DNA of 64,000 nt from Chitinimonas prasina (GCF_030160395.1 NZ_BSOG01000002.1:310001-374000), one strand, 5' to 3'; counted from the first letter of the stretch, positions 1-10,216 are shown. Notes: generated by a model from the letters alone, not told the origin. Numbers and translations are program-made.

Positions 1-848
1 TGCCTGCGCTTGAGCAGTTGCGGCAGCTTCTTGAGCTGCTCGGCTGCAATCGCCGCCTCGATCTCCGTCATGCGGTAGTTGAAGCCAATCAGGTTGACCA
101 GCTCCTCGGGCGCGATATCAGGCGATTTCTGCTGTACCACCACCTCGGCATGGTTGCGTATCAGTTGCAGCCGCTCTGCCAGTCTGGCGTCCTGGGTGGT
201 CACCACACCACCTTCGCCGCTATGGATGGTCTTGTGGTAGTTGAGGCTGAAGACAGTCATGTCTGCCTCGCCACCTGCCACCCTGCCATCCCGGCTGGCG
301 CCTGGCCCCTGGGCATTGTCCTCAATCACGGTAATGCCTAGCGGCTTTGCTAGCGCCTTGATGGCGGCGATATCGGCAGGGTAGCCGAACAGGTCGACCA
401 CGATGATGGCGCGGGTACGGGGTGCGATGAGCGGCCGAATGGTCTCGGGCGTCAGGCAGAAGGTCTGCGGATCGATATCGGCAAACACCGGTATGCCGCC
501 ATACACCACGGCCGCCACGGCAGATGCGCTCATGGTATAGGCCGACACGATGACCTCGTCGCCGGGCCCGACACCCGCTGCACCAACGGCGGCAAACAGG
601 CCTGAGGTCGCCGAGTTGAGGCTGACAGCGTACTTGACCTGGAAATACTGCTCCCAAGCGCGCTCCAGTGCCTGCACCCTAGGCCCGCCGAAGAAATCTG
701 GCGACCAGGTTCCCAGGAATTGCGACAGCACGCCGCTATCGAGCACCGCGTTGACGGCGCTGCGCTCCTCATCCCCCAGGGTGCGATAGGTGGGGGGCGC
801 CTCACGGCGCACCGGCTCGCCACCCAGCAATGCGAGTCTGTTTTGCAT
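1..848 (-). CDS. DegT/DnrJ/EryC1/StrS-family sugar aminotransferase (C-terminus cut by window edge)
   Basis: A PLP-dependent nucleotide-sugar aminotransferase of the DegT/DnrJ/EryC1 family, open to the left edge of the window, so the C-terminus is missing. Translation of the minus strand from the ATG at 848 begins MQNRLALLGGEPVRR, typical of family N-termini. About 280 residues are visible, including the PLP-lysine segment (NYHKTIHSGEGG) and a GFNYRMTEIEAAIA segment. It is the last visible gene of the sugar locus, 111 bp downstream of the GT-B-like gene. pseC is a separate gene at 8 kb, so this enzyme probably aminates a different keto-sugar, perhaps the product of the nearby Gfo/Idh/MocA dehydrogenase. 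Family is secure; substrate is unknown. Confidence 0.88.
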   Translation of the reverse strand, partial: MQNRLALLGGEPVRREAPPTYRTLGDEERSAVNAVLDSGVLSQFLGTWSPDFFGGPRVQALERAWEQYFQVKYAVSLNSATSGLFAAVGAAGVGPGDEVIVSAYTMSASAVAAVVYGGIPVFADIDPQTFCLTPETIRPLIAPRTRAIIVVDLFGYPADIAAIKALAKPLGITVIEDNAQGPGASRDGRVAGGEADMTVFSLNYHKTIHSGEGGVVTTQDARLAERLQLIRNHAEVVVQQKSPDIAPEELVNLIGFNYRMTEIEAAIAAEQLKKLPQLLKRR

Positions 849-959
849 GTACCTGCCCTGTCTTTGGCTATTTGTTGAGTAGGCCCGGAAGCCCCCCGGC
901 ATACCCTTATGGCTACCTACCCTCGCCCTGGCAAGCCCGCATGGCCAGGTGGTAGTTTG

Positions 960-2027
960 CTACCCTCGCACAAGCAATTCCAGTACCAGCATACCCAGAC
1001 GCTCAGTGGCCTGTCCATCCGGCAACGGCGCCGAGGAAGGTGGTAGCGTGTCCAGCCAGCCAGCCAGCTGCGTGGCAAAGCCGGCGCGGCGGGTTACCGC
1101 CGTACTCCAGCCGTGCCGGTTGGCGGGCAGCACATCCGGCCCTATCAGGCCAGGCTGATAGCTCATTACCGACTTACCCAGCAGGCAGGCCTCCTGCAGC
1201 AGCATGGAATTCATGCCCAGCACGCCATCGGCGGCCAGCACCCAATCCCGCCCATTGTCGCCCTCGGCCAGCCTGGCCCAGGCATGCGGCGCCAGGCGCG
1301 AGCGCCAATCAGACATGCACTCACGCGGGTGGGACCTGACCCAAACCTGCGTGTGCCTTGTCAGCGTCGGTATCGCAGCCACCAGGTCTGCCCAGACATC
1401 GGCTTCGCAGTAACCGACAACCTGGCGTGCCGCAGCCTCGCTCCCATAAAGCGCCGCCAGTGGCTGTGAGACAAACAATAGCGTTCGGGATTGTCCTGCC
1501 TGCTGATCATCACGCAGGACTTGTCGCCTTGCCGGTGTAAACGCTTGCAGCAGCGCCGGCAAGGCATCCAGAGCAGGTTGGCCGGTGATGTGTATCTGGG
1601 GTGCCCCCAGGGTGTGGAGTTCTGCGGCACTGGCCGCATCCATCACGGCCAGGTGCTCTGGCCAGATCCAGTCCTGGCTGGATTGGAAGCGCAGCGGGTA
1701 GTTGGACCAGAAATCCAGCAGGGCCAGGCTGGTCAGCCCACTGAGTCGAGCGTGCTGCCACAGCCGCCGCTCCAGATCCACACCATTGGCCGAGGTTGCC
1801 GTCAGCAAGAGTGCGGCCCCATGCCCGGCCAGCCAGGCAGCCGCATCGAAACCGTGCTCGGGCAGCGGCTCCACCTGCCAGCCCAACGCGGCCCACAAGG
1901 CGGGTGCCTGCCGATACCCCGCAGCATGGATGCGGCACCCCTGCTGTCTCAGCCACCCCAATGCCGGCGCCAAGGCATTGGCGCCACCAGGATCCCCGGC
2001 TACCGCCAATATCAGAGGCTCAGCCAA
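960..2027 (-). CDS. GT-B-fold-like protein of the pseudaminate locus
   Basis: A 355-residue protein with an N-terminal Rossmann-like start (AVAGDPGGANALAPAL) and a middle segment reading IHITGQPALDAL, followed by a C-terminal half with SHPRE and VLGMNSMLLQEA. This arrangement resembles GT-B enzymes such as UDP-GlcNAc 2-epimerases or polysaccharide-type glycosyltransferases, but I do not recognise a specific family. The start overlaps the stop of the upstream oxidoreductase by 8 bp, so the two are translationally coupled. Context suggests it transfers or modifies the sugar made by this operon. No signal peptide or membrane segment is visible. Confidence 0.72.
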   Translation of the reverse strand: MAEPLILAVAGDPGGANALAPALGWLRQQGCRIHAAGYRQAPALWAALGWQVEPLPEHGFDAAAWLAGHGAALLLTATSANGVDLERRLWQHARLSGLTSLALLDFWSNYPLRFQSSQDWIWPEHLAVMDAASAAELHTLGAPQIHITGQPALDALPALLQAFTPARRQVLRDDQQAGQSRTLLFVSQPLAALYGSEAAARQVVGYCEADVWADLVAAIPTLTRHTQVWVRSHPRECMSDWRSRLAPHAWARLAEGDNGRDWVLAADGVLGMNSMLLQEACLLGKSVMSYQPGLIGPDVLPANRHGWSTAVTRRAGFATQLAGWLDTLPPSSAPLPDGQATERLGMLVLELLVRG

Positions 2028-3012
2028 GCCTCACCTCGATGCCGCCCTGCTGCAGGCTGGCGATAGCGGCCTCCGCCAGCCGCAAGGCGGTCAAACCGTC
2101 GCCTCCTTGGCAGAGTGCAGGTCGGCCTTGCTGTACCGCCTCGACCAGGTCAGTGACGGCATGCAGCAGCACATCCTTCAGCAGATCATCCTGCCGCCCT
2201 TGCGGCAAGAGTTGCCGGTAGCCCGGGTAATCCGGGCTCTCGCCGGCACGCCAGGACTCGAATACCTGGCCAGACTCGCTAAATCGCAGCCTGGCCTGAT
2301 CTGTAAAGACTTCCAGCTCAAAGCTGGCATAGTCGTGATGCGACAAGGCCTGCAGCCACCCCGTGGCACCACAGGCAAACCCAAGCTGCACCGAGGGGCT
2401 GGGGTCGTGCTCATAGGCTGGCATACCGCAATCCACGGCACGAACCGTCACGATCTCGCCGGCTAGCAGCCGTGCCCAATCCAGCCAGTGGCTGCCATTG
2501 TGGGTAATGCCCTTGGTGTAATGTCCTTGCAAGGACAATACCTTGCCCCATTCGCCGCCGCGCAGGCGTGCGGCAATATGCTGCAGGCGATGTGAATAAC
2601 GCCGGCTGTAGTTCACGGCCAGCGCCACGCCTCGCTCACCTGCCAAGGCAAGCAGCGCAGCCGCTTCGTCCGCCGAGAGCGCCAGGGGTTTTTCCACCAG
2701 TACGCCACGCACGCTGGCGCATTGCAGTACATCGCGCAACACTGCGGCATGGGTCGCATCCGGGCTGGCGATACTGACCAGGGCGGGCTGGCACTGCAGC
2801 AGCATGGATACATGGTCGGCATGGGCAGTCGCACCATAGGCTTGCGCTGCTTGCTCGCGAGCCGCCTCCACAGGGTCCGCCACGGCAAGCAAGCTTACGC
2901 CAGGGTGCCTGGCATACGCCGCCGCGTGATTGGCCACGCCCACGCGGGACGAGAGGCCGACAAAGCCGGTACCAATACGCCCACAACCTATCACCGCTGC
3001 CGACAGGATCAT
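2020..3012 (-). CDS. Gfo/Idh/MocA-family NAD(P)-dependent oxidoreductase
   Basis: A 330-residue cytoplasmic oxidoreductase. The N-terminal Rossmann motif (AVIGCGRIGTG) binds NAD(P), and the family EKP motif (VLVEKPLALS, near residue 100) carries the conserved lysine. Family members oxidise or reduce sugar hydroxyls, often to 3-keto sugars that a DegT-type aminotransferase then aminates; such an aminotransferase lies two genes downstream. Its ATG overlaps the pseI stop in an ATGA arrangement at 3009-3012, so it is part of the pseudaminate operon. It is not one of the six canonical Pse enzymes and probably makes a variant sugar or side group; that is inference. Confidence 0.85.
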   Translation of the reverse strand: MILSAAVIGCGRIGTGFVGLSSRVGVANHAAAYARHPGVSLLAVADPVEAAREQAAQAYGATAHADHVSMLLQCQPALVSIASPDATHAAVLRDVLQCASVRGVLVEKPLALSADEAAALLALAGERGVALAVNYSRRYSHRLQHIAARLRGGEWGKVLSLQGHYTKGITHNGSHWLDWARLLAGEIVTVRAVDCGMPAYEHDPSPSVQLGFACGATGWLQALSHHDYASFELEVFTDQARLRFSESGQVFESWRAGESPDYPGYRQLLPQGRQDDLLKDVLLHAVTDLVEAVQQGRPALCQGGDGLTALRLAEAAIASLQQGGIEVRLG

Positions 3013-4061
3013 GCCAGGCAGTCCCAGCTCAAGGGGGTGCCGCGCGGTAAGTCACGTCCCGCACGGCGGCCCAGTACAACCTCCAGATGCTTGGGCGGCA
3101 GGCCCAGGCCTGGGCGTATAGCACGCACATTGTCGGCGCTGAAAACCTCGCCAGCGGCGATATTCTCAACCACATACAACGAACGGCGATACACCAGCGA
3201 TTTCTGCTCGGCACTGGTGGCACCGTACTGGACTTGGCCCATGGCCTGCCAGGCGCGCTCGGTTTCGAGCACCAGCGAGGCCAGCTCTGCGGGCTCCAGC
3301 GAGAAGGTGGCATCCACCCCGCCATCGGCACGGCGCAAGGTAAAATGCTTCTCCACCACGACTGCCCCCAATGCCACCGCCGCCACCGCCGCACCCACCC
3401 CCATGGTGTGATCGGACAACCCCACCTCGCAGCCAAACAGCTCGCGTAAATGGGGAATGGTACGCAGGTGGGTATTCTGCGGTGTCGCAGGATAGGTACT
3501 GGTGCATTTGAGCAGTACCAGGTCACGACATCCAGCCGCCCTTGCCTCGCGCACGCTCTCGTCCAGCTCTGCCACATTGGCCATGCCGGTGGAGATGATC
3601 ATGGGCTTGCCAGTCGCAGCCACCTTGCGTATCAGCGGTATATCGGTGTTCTCGAAGCTGGCGATCTTGTAGGCCGGCACATCCAGCGTCTCCAGAAAAT
3701 CCACCGCCGTCTCATCGAAAGGGGTGGAGAACGCCAGCATGCCCAAGGCCTTGGCCCGCTCAAAGATGGGCTGATGCCATTCCCAGGGGGTATAAGCCTC
3801 CTGGTACAGCTTGTAGAGCGACGTCCCGGCCCACAGGCTATTAGGGTCGCCAATATGGAACTCGCCCTGGTCCAGGTCCAGCGTCATGGTATCGGGCGTG
3901 TAGGTTTGCAGCTTGAGCGCATGGGCGCCTGCCTGCGCCGCCGCCTCAACAATGGCCAGGGCACGCTCCAGCGACTGATTGTGATTGCCGCTCATCTCCG
4001 CGATCACAAATGGTGGCGCATCCCTGCCTATCTGGCGTGAACCTATCTTGAATCCGCTCAT
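3009..4061 (-). CDS. pseI: Pseudaminic acid synthase
   Basis: NeuB-family synthase that condenses 6-deoxy-AltdiNAc with phosphoenolpyruvate to give pseudaminic acid. The 350-residue protein shows the N-terminal TIM-barrel segment (FVIAEMSGNHNQSLERA), the KLQTYTPDTMTLD stretch, the ISTGMA motif, SDHTMG and VVEKHFTL, and a C-terminal antifreeze-like SAF domain (about residues 285-350). The start was set at the ATG at 4061 (MSGFKIGSRQIG), which has a CGGAG ribosome-binding site; an earlier ATG at 4088 would add nine unlikely residues. It lies 85 bp downstream of pseG-pseH. Pseudaminate rather than legionaminate or sialate is assigned because PseB, C, F, G and H homologues surround it. Confidence 0.93.
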   Translation of the reverse strand: MSGFKIGSRQIGRDAPPFVIAEMSGNHNQSLERALAIVEAAAQAGAHALKLQTYTPDTMTLDLDQGEFHIGDPNSLWAGTSLYKLYQEAYTPWEWHQPIFERAKALGMLAFSTPFDETAVDFLETLDVPAYKIASFENTDIPLIRKVAATGKPMIISTGMANVAELDESVREARAAGCRDLVLLKCTSTYPATPQNTHLRTIPHLRELFGCEVGLSDHTMGVGAAVAAVALGAVVVEKHFTLRRADGGVDATFSLEPAELASLVLETERAWQAMGQVQYGATSAEQKSLVYRRSLYVVENIAAGEVFSADNVRAIRPGLGLPPKHLEVVLGRRAGRDLPRGTPLSWDCLA

Positions 4062-4146
4062 GGGTATTTGGCTCCGTGCAGGCTCCATGCCTGCTACAAG
4101 ATTATCAGGCCTGTTTCATTGCGTGCAGGCCAATCGGGCCGGGCTT

Positions 4147-5658
4147 TCAGCAGCTGGCCGGGTCCGCCTCCAGGTGCCGTACAAAATGGCAATCCGCCTG
4201 CACATACCCTGCTTGCCGGAACAAGCCCAAGGAGGCCTGGTTGTCCGGTCTGACGATGGCGTCGATCGCCAGCAGATCGGGCCAGTATTGCTTGATGTGC
4301 TGATCGCCCCGCTGCAGCATTGCGCGGGCCCAGCCCAGGCCTTCGCGGCCCGCCAGCAAGTAGATCGACACCTCGGCCCGCCCTGCCCCAGTATGGTCAT
4401 AACGCAGCACTCCCACAGGCCCATCGCTGGCTTCGGCAACCAGCAAGCGGCGATCCGGGTTGAGCAGCGATGCCGCTAGCCAGGCCAGATGCCTGTCCCA
4501 TGGAATGGGTGCAGTCTGTAACGACCAACGCCGCACCGACTCGGCATTGCGCCCTTCATGCAGCAAGCGGGCATCGTCCTGAGTCGCCGGTCGTAGCCTT
4601 AGGCCTTGTGCCAACAAAGCCGCCGCGACTCGCTGCGCACCCAGGCCATCCACCAGTTGCCCCGATCGCTGCGACAGGCTGAGGCGCAAGCCATGGTTGC
4701 CTGCCAGCAGCCGTATGGCCTCACGCAAACCCGCCACGGTCACCTGCCCGGCCTCGCCTAGATACAGCTGCGCACCTGCGGCTGCCATATGTTCCGCATT
4801 GGCAACCTGATTAGGCGCAACCGCTATGCATACGGTTGGCAGGCCCAGGGCAGCGCGCTCCCAACTGGTGCCACCGCCAGCACCGACAAAAAGGTCGGCC
4901 TGGCGCATCAGGCTGGCAAAGTCAGCCACATGCCGGTGCAAGCGCCAGTGCGGCTTGCCCTCTGCTTTTTGCACCAAACCCGCCCAGGCTGGGTTGGCCG
5001 CACCCGCCACGAAATCCACTTCCAGATCGGGCAGGTCTGCCAGGGCATCCATGGCCTTGAATGTCTCTCCGCCAGCATCCACCCCGCCAAAACTGACCAT
5101 TACCCGCCTTGCCAGCGGCGAAACCACCGTCGCCCCACCACGGTACGCCGGCCGTAGCAAGGCATAGCGTGGGCCAAGCAAGGCCCTGGCATGGTTTGGC
5201 AGCAAGCGGGTGTAATCGGCATGCAGCGCTGACAGATTCTGGTCCAGCAGCAGGTCGGCCGCATGGCCACGATTGGCCAGGTCGTCCACCACCGCAATGC
5301 ACTGGGCGTATTGCCGTGCGGCCTGCTGCCAATGCGCATCCAGGCCATAATGGTCCACCACCACCCAATCGAACTGGGCCTGCACGGACAACACGGCCCG
5401 CAAGGCGTCGATATCCGCTTGCCAGTCCAGGGCGGCCTCGATATCCACCTCGGCCACCTCCCCCGGATAGACCGCCGGCAAAGCATGGGCAACAAAACCC
5501 TGGTCCGCGATAAGGCCGAGCGCATTGCCCGGCAAGGCCCTGCAGGCAAAGCTCACTTTTGCACCTGCCGTAGCCAGCACATGGGCCAATGTCAGGCAGC
5601 GCATGACATGCCCGGAACCTATTGCCAGCGATGCATCTGCCCGAAACAGGATATTCAC
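4147..5658 (-). CDS. pseG-pseH: Fused PseG hydrolase / PseH N-acetyltransferase
   Basis: A 503-residue bifunctional enzyme. The N-terminal part (about residues 1-340) matches PseG, the UDP-sugar hydrolase that releases UDP: it begins NILFRADASLAIGSGHVMRC, with the catalytic-type GSGH motif, and has FVGAGGGTSWERA in the C-lobe. The C-terminal part (about 345-503) is a GNAT fold beginning LRLRPATQDDARLLHEGRN and ending with NQASLGLFRQAGY, as in PseH, which N-acetylates C4. PseG and PseH are usually separate. The start chosen is the GTG at 5658, which overlaps the pseF stop as GTGA; the longer upstream frame lies within pseF. Confidence 0.9.
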   Translation of the reverse strand: MNILFRADASLAIGSGHVMRCLTLAHVLATAGAKVSFACRALPGNALGLIADQGFVAHALPAVYPGEVAEVDIEAALDWQADIDALRAVLSVQAQFDWVVVDHYGLDAHWQQAARQYAQCIAVVDDLANRGHAADLLLDQNLSALHADYTRLLPNHARALLGPRYALLRPAYRGGATVVSPLARRVMVSFGGVDAGGETFKAMDALADLPDLEVDFVAGAANPAWAGLVQKAEGKPHWRLHRHVADFASLMRQADLFVGAGGGTSWERAALGLPTVCIAVAPNQVANAEHMAAAGAQLYLGEAGQVTVAGLREAIRLLAGNHGLRLSLSQRSGQLVDGLGAQRVAAALLAQGLRLRPATQDDARLLHEGRNAESVRRWSLQTAPIPWDRHLAWLAASLLNPDRRLLVAEASDGPVGVLRYDHTGAGRAEVSIYLLAGREGLGWARAMLQRGDQHIKQYWPDLLAIDAIVRPDNQASLGLFRQAGYVQADCHFVRHLEADPASC

Positions 5659-6365
5659 GGCTGTATCTCGCCTCCTGCCAACAGGGCGCCATAGAGATAC
5701 TCCGCCCGCTGCCAATCCTCTGCCGTATCGATGTCCTGCACCAGATAGCGCGGCAGTATCACGGGCAAGGAGGCAGGTGAGAAAATCACCTCACCCCGCA
5801 ACCAGGCCTCAGCCCGACCCCAGTAGAACTGGCCGGCATCGTGGTAAGCCTCTTCCAGATCCTGCGAGCGGGTGTTGCGGTACTCCGGGTAAAGCGCATC
5901 GATACAGCCATCCTGGTCCAACCGAATGGCGCGCTGCACCGGAAAAGGAAAACTGGTTACCGAGAAAGCATAGGCTTTGTCGGTGCGGGCACTCAGCGCG
6001 GTATGGCCGGCACGCAGGTACTGCGCCTGCACGAAGGGCGCCGTGGCATAGATGCAGCAGGCCATTTCCACGGGCACTCCCGCTGCCTGCAAGGCGGCAA
6101 CGGCGTGCTGTATCACTGCGATGGTGGTGGTGTGGTCATCGGCCAGCTCAGCTGGGCGGGTGAAAGGCACCTCGGCCCCAAGGTCAAGGGCCAGCGCCAT
6201 GATCTCGGCGTCGTCCGTGCTGACCACGATACGGTCAAACAGGCCACTCGCCTTTGCCGCTGCAATGGAATAGGCCATCATGGGGCGCCCATGAAACAGC
6301 CTGATGTTCTTGCGCGGTATGCGCTTGCTACCGCCACGGGCGGGAATAATGGCGACCTTGGTCAT
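5655..6365 (-). CDS. pseF: Pseudaminic acid cytidylyltransferase
   Basis: Activates pseudaminic acid with CTP to CMP-Pse, the donor for protein glycosylation. The 236-residue protein has the CMP-NeuA-type nucleotide-binding start (AIIPARGGSKRIPRKN) and the following RPMMAYSI and STDDAEI segments, and EDWQRAEYLY near the C-terminus, as in PseF. The ATG at 6365 (MTKVAIIPARGG) is taken as the start because the family begins there, although the ribosome-binding site is weak. The stop overlaps the GTG of pseG-pseH. It lies 63 bp downstream of the associated methylase gene. Confidence 0.93.
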   Translation of the reverse strand: MTKVAIIPARGGSKRIPRKNIRLFHGRPMMAYSIAAAKASGLFDRIVVSTDDAEIMALALDLGAEVPFTRPAELADDHTTTIAVIQHAVAALQAAGVPVEMACCIYATAPFVQAQYLRAGHTALSARTDKAYAFSVTSFPFPVQRAIRLDQDGCIDALYPEYRNTRSQDLEEAYHDAGQFYWGRAEAWLRGEVIFSPASLPVILPRYLVQDIDTAEDWQRAEYLYGALLAGGEIQP

Positions 6366-6428
6366 ATCATGGCAGCTATCTTGGGTTGTCCGGCAACTCA
6401 CCATCCCCCTGCTCAACGCAGGTGGGCG

Positions 6429-7046
6429 TCAACGCTTTTCCAGCAGGAACCAGGTGCAGTCCGTGCCGAGGAAAACCGGGTCGCGACGGTAGCTGAAACC
6501 GTAGTCCACCAAAGCCAGATCCGGATAGCGATCCAGCATCTCGCCAGCGAAGTCCCGTTTGAACAGCTTGCCTTCATGTCCACGGTAGCTGATCTCTACC
6601 GGCGAGGGATTGTAGTACTCCACCAGCAGGATGTAGCGTCGGCTGGCTTCATACAGCTTGCCATAGGCAATCGGCAACAGCTCCGGCGCCAGATGTATCA
6701 ATACCCCCTTGATCAGCGCAAGGTCCGATTGTTTGCTTACCGGGTAGTCAAACAAGGAGCCATGCCATACATCGGCAATACCCAACTGGCTGACCTCGGC
6801 ATGTGCCTTGGCATTCAGTTCGACGCCCGACAGCTGGCAATGGGGCAGCAGTTGCCTCAGGGCTTGCAGGTTCAAGCCACGGTTGGTGCCAAATTCGATC
6901 AGGCTTTCCACCTTGCCTGTGCGCCCCAGCACCTTGGCAAACAAGGCCAGGTTGCTGGCCAATAGTGCCGGGCCGTGATTGCGCTCGACATAGTCATCGC
7001 CGAAATCACCTTGCCAGAAGGCTTCCTGTTCACTGGGTGTACGCAT
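6429..7046 (-). CDS. Pseudaminic acid biosynthesis-associated methyltransferase
   Basis: A 205-residue class I SAM-dependent methyltransferase. The opening (TPSEQEAFWQGDFGDDYVER) is typical of the family found in pseudaminate clusters (the TIGRFAM group named pseudaminic acid biosynthesis-associated methylase, from memory). The SAM-binding loop reads LIEFGTNRGLNLQAL, and GVELNAKAHAEV supplies the acidic residue after strand 2. It probably methylates the sugar or its amido substituent. The gene sits between the TylF-like methyltransferase and pseF on the same strand. The substrate has not been established for the family as far as I know. Confidence 0.85.
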   Translation of the reverse strand: MRTPSEQEAFWQGDFGDDYVERNHGPALLASNLALFAKVLGRTGKVESLIEFGTNRGLNLQALRQLLPHCQLSGVELNAKAHAEVSQLGIADVWHGSLFDYPVSKQSDLALIKGVLIHLAPELLPIAYGKLYEASRRYILLVEYYNPSPVEISYRGHEGKLFKRDFAGEMLDRYPDLALVDYGFSYRRDPVFLGTDCTWFLLEKR

Positions 7047-7102
7047 TGCTGCCTGCCTAAGTAGATGAATACCAAAAAAACACCATCGACTTTACCGCCA
7101 GC

Positions 7103-7987
7103 CTAGCTGGCCGCCTTGCGCCAGTAAGCCGAGAACTCGTCGATCGGTGATAACTCGTCAACTATCCCGTGCGCCTGCCTATAGTCGTCCACCGCCTCCT
7201 TGCAGCCCGGAAACGACAAGTAGTCATCGACGATGACAAAGCCGCCAGGGGAAAGCTTGTGATACAGGTGCTGCAGACCGTCCATGGTCGACTCATACAG
7301 GTCGCCATCCAGCCGCAGAAGGGCCAGCTTCTCGATAGGCGCCATTGGCAGGGTATCCTTGAACCACCCCTTGAGAAACTGTACCTGCTCGTCCAGCAGG
7401 TCATACCGGGCAAACAGGTCCTTCACGGCATCAATGCCTATGGCTAGATAGGGGTACTGCCCCTTGCTGAAATCCAGCCCCTTGTCCTGCACCAGGCTGG
7501 CCTTGGGTAGGCCGTCGAAGGAATCCGCCACCCATACCTTACGGTCATCCATGCCGTGTGCCGCCAGAAAGCCCCGCATGAACAGGGTGGCGCCCCCCTT
7601 CCACACCCCGGTTTCTATCAGGTCGCCAGCAATCCCATCCAGCCGTATCCTATCCAGGCACTGATGCAGATTGTCCATGCGCTTGCGGCCTATCATCGAA
7701 TGGGCCACAAACGAGAAATTGCGAAACTCGGTAATCTCTTCCGGACCGTTCGGCGTCGTGCGCATCGCGGGCAGCACACCGCCAGTCTCCTTGTTGCTGG
7801 TCACCGCAGCAAAATACGGCGTTTCCTCTATCGCCAAGAATTGCTTGATCAACTGGCCTATCTCCGGGCGATCCGGATAAAACAGCAATTGATACGCCAG
7901 CATCACGATCCTGGCTTCATTCTCGATATAGAGATCGTTCAGCAGGCTTTTCTTCAGCAGGGACAAATAGCGTTCGCTTGGGTGCAT
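7103..7987 (-). CDS. TylF/MycF-family O-methyltransferase
   Basis: A 294-residue protein of the macrocin O-methyltransferase (TylF) family, which methylates sugar hydroxyls with SAM and a divalent metal. Family hallmarks are GDLIETGVWKGGATLFMRG (SAM loop), VWVADSFDGLPK, LRLDGDLYESTMDGLQHL (metal-binding acidic residues) and FVIVDDYLSFPGCKEAVDD. About 110 residues precede the catalytic core, which is longer than some members. It is positioned between pseC and the Pse-associated methylase, so an O-methylated pseudaminic acid derivative is a plausible product. Family confident, acceptor inferred. Confidence 0.88.
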   Translation of the reverse strand: MHPSERYLSLLKKSLLNDLYIENEARIVMLAYQLLFYPDRPEIGQLIKQFLAIEETPYFAAVTSNKETGGVLPAMRTTPNGPEEITEFRNFSFVAHSMIGRKRMDNLHQCLDRIRLDGIAGDLIETGVWKGGATLFMRGFLAAHGMDDRKVWVADSFDGLPKASLVQDKGLDFSKGQYPYLAIGIDAVKDLFARYDLLDEQVQFLKGWFKDTLPMAPIEKLALLRLDGDLYESTMDGLQHLYHKLSPGGFVIVDDYLSFPGCKEAVDDYRQAHGIVDELSPIDEFSAYWRKAAS

Positions 7988-8017
7988 CGACTATCCTATG
8001 TTTGCCCATTATCCCGC

Positions 8018-9169
8018 CTAGGCTGCAACGGCTTGGCGCAGAGCTGCCACCACCTGATCCTGCTCGCTATCCTGCAAAGCAGCGTACATGGGCAGGCTGA
8101 TGGCCTCGGCGTAGTAACGTTCCGCTTCAGGGTAATCACCCTGCTTGAACCCCAGCGACTGGTAATAAGGCTGGGTATGTACCGGGATATAGTGCAGGTT
8201 CACGCCGATACCCGCCATACGCAAGGCATCAAACACCTTGCGATGATCCAAGCCCCCCTGCACCCTGACCACATACAGGTGCCAGGCTGAGTCCGCATCG
8301 GCTTGCCGGTGTGGCAGTTGCAAAGGCAGATCGGCCAGCAGTAAATCATAGCGCGCAGCCAGAGCGCGGCGGCGTGCCAGGAACGGCTCCAGTCGCTGCC
8401 ACTGCGAATAACCCAAAGCCGCCTGGATATCCGTCATCCGATAGTTGTAGCCCAGCTCCAGTTGTTGGTAATACCAGGGGCCGTCGCTCTCGCCCTGCAT
8501 CAATGCAGCGTCGCGGGTAATGCCGTGACTGCGCAGGCGAGCCAGGCGTTCGGCAAGATCATCGCGATTCGTCAGTATCAAACCACCCTCGCCGGTCGTA
8601 ATGATCTTGACCGGGTGAAAGCTGAATATGGTCATGTCTGCGTAATCACCGCAACCCACCGGCCTGCCCCTATAGCTGGCCCCGACTGCGTGTGACGCAT
8701 CCTCAACGACATAAAAACCGTATTGGCGTGACAGCTCGCGTATGCGTGCCATATCGCAGCTCTGCCCGGAGAAGGCGACAGGCACCACGATCTTGGGCAA
8801 ACGGCCCGCCAGTGCTGCGGCCTCCAGCTTGCGGGCCAATTGCTGCGGGCACATATTCCAGGTGCGCGGATCAATATCGACAAAATCGACATCGGCGCCG
8901 CAATAACGCCCGCAATTGGCGCTCGCCACAAAGGTATTGGGCGTGGTCCACAGCAATTCGCCAGGGCCCAGGTCCAGCGCCAGGCAGGCAATATGCAGCG
9001 CCGCCGTGGCGTTACAGACAGCCACTGCATGCCTGGCCTCGCAATGCTCGGCAATCGCACGTTCAAACCGGGCAATGGCGGGTCCTTGCGTCAACCAATC
9101 CGACTGCAAGGTGGCCACCACGGCATCAATATCGGCCTGGTCTATTTGTTGGCGACCGTAAGGAATCAT
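8018..9169 (-). CDS. pseC: UDP-4-amino-4,6-dideoxy-N-acetyl-beta-L-altrosamine transaminase
   Basis: PLP-dependent aminotransferase, 383 residues, catalysing the second step of pseudaminate synthesis, transfer of an amino group to C4 of the keto-sugar made by PseB. It begins MIPYGRQQIDQADIDAVV, as PseC proteins do. The PLP-lysine lies in FSFHPVKIITTGEGG, and the conserved GYNYRMTDIQAALG segment is present. The start is four bases downstream of the pseB stop, so the pair is coupled, as is standard for PseB-PseC. The assignment over other DegT-family members rests on sequence character and on adjacency to pseB. Confidence 0.92.
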   Translation of the reverse strand: MIPYGRQQIDQADIDAVVATLQSDWLTQGPAIARFERAIAEHCEARHAVAVCNATAALHIACLALDLGPGELLWTTPNTFVASANCGRYCGADVDFVDIDPRTWNMCPQQLARKLEAAALAGRLPKIVVPVAFSGQSCDMARIRELSRQYGFYVVEDASHAVGASYRGRPVGCGDYADMTIFSFHPVKIITTGEGGLILTNRDDLAERLARLRSHGITRDAALMQGESDGPWYYQQLELGYNYRMTDIQAALGYSQWQRLEPFLARRRALAARYDLLLADLPLQLPHRQADADSAWHLYVVRVQGGLDHRKVFDALRMAGIGVNLHYIPVHTQPYYQSLGFKQGDYPEAERYYAEAISLPMYAALQDSEQDQVVAALRQAVAA

Positions 9170-9173
9170 GGCA

Positions 9174-10184
<1,011 letters not shown>

Positions 10185-10193
10185 TCAGAAACA

Positions 10194-10216
10194 CAGAATC
10201 CCTTTAAGGGCCTCTG
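10194..10216. terminator. Hairpin between TPR-GT41 gene and pseB
   Basis: A short inverted repeat with the CCCTTTAAGGG core and flanking CAGA/TCTG arms lies in the 80-bp gap after the glycosyltransferase stop. There is no T-run on the minus strand, so it may attenuate rather than end transcription. Confidence 0.35.
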
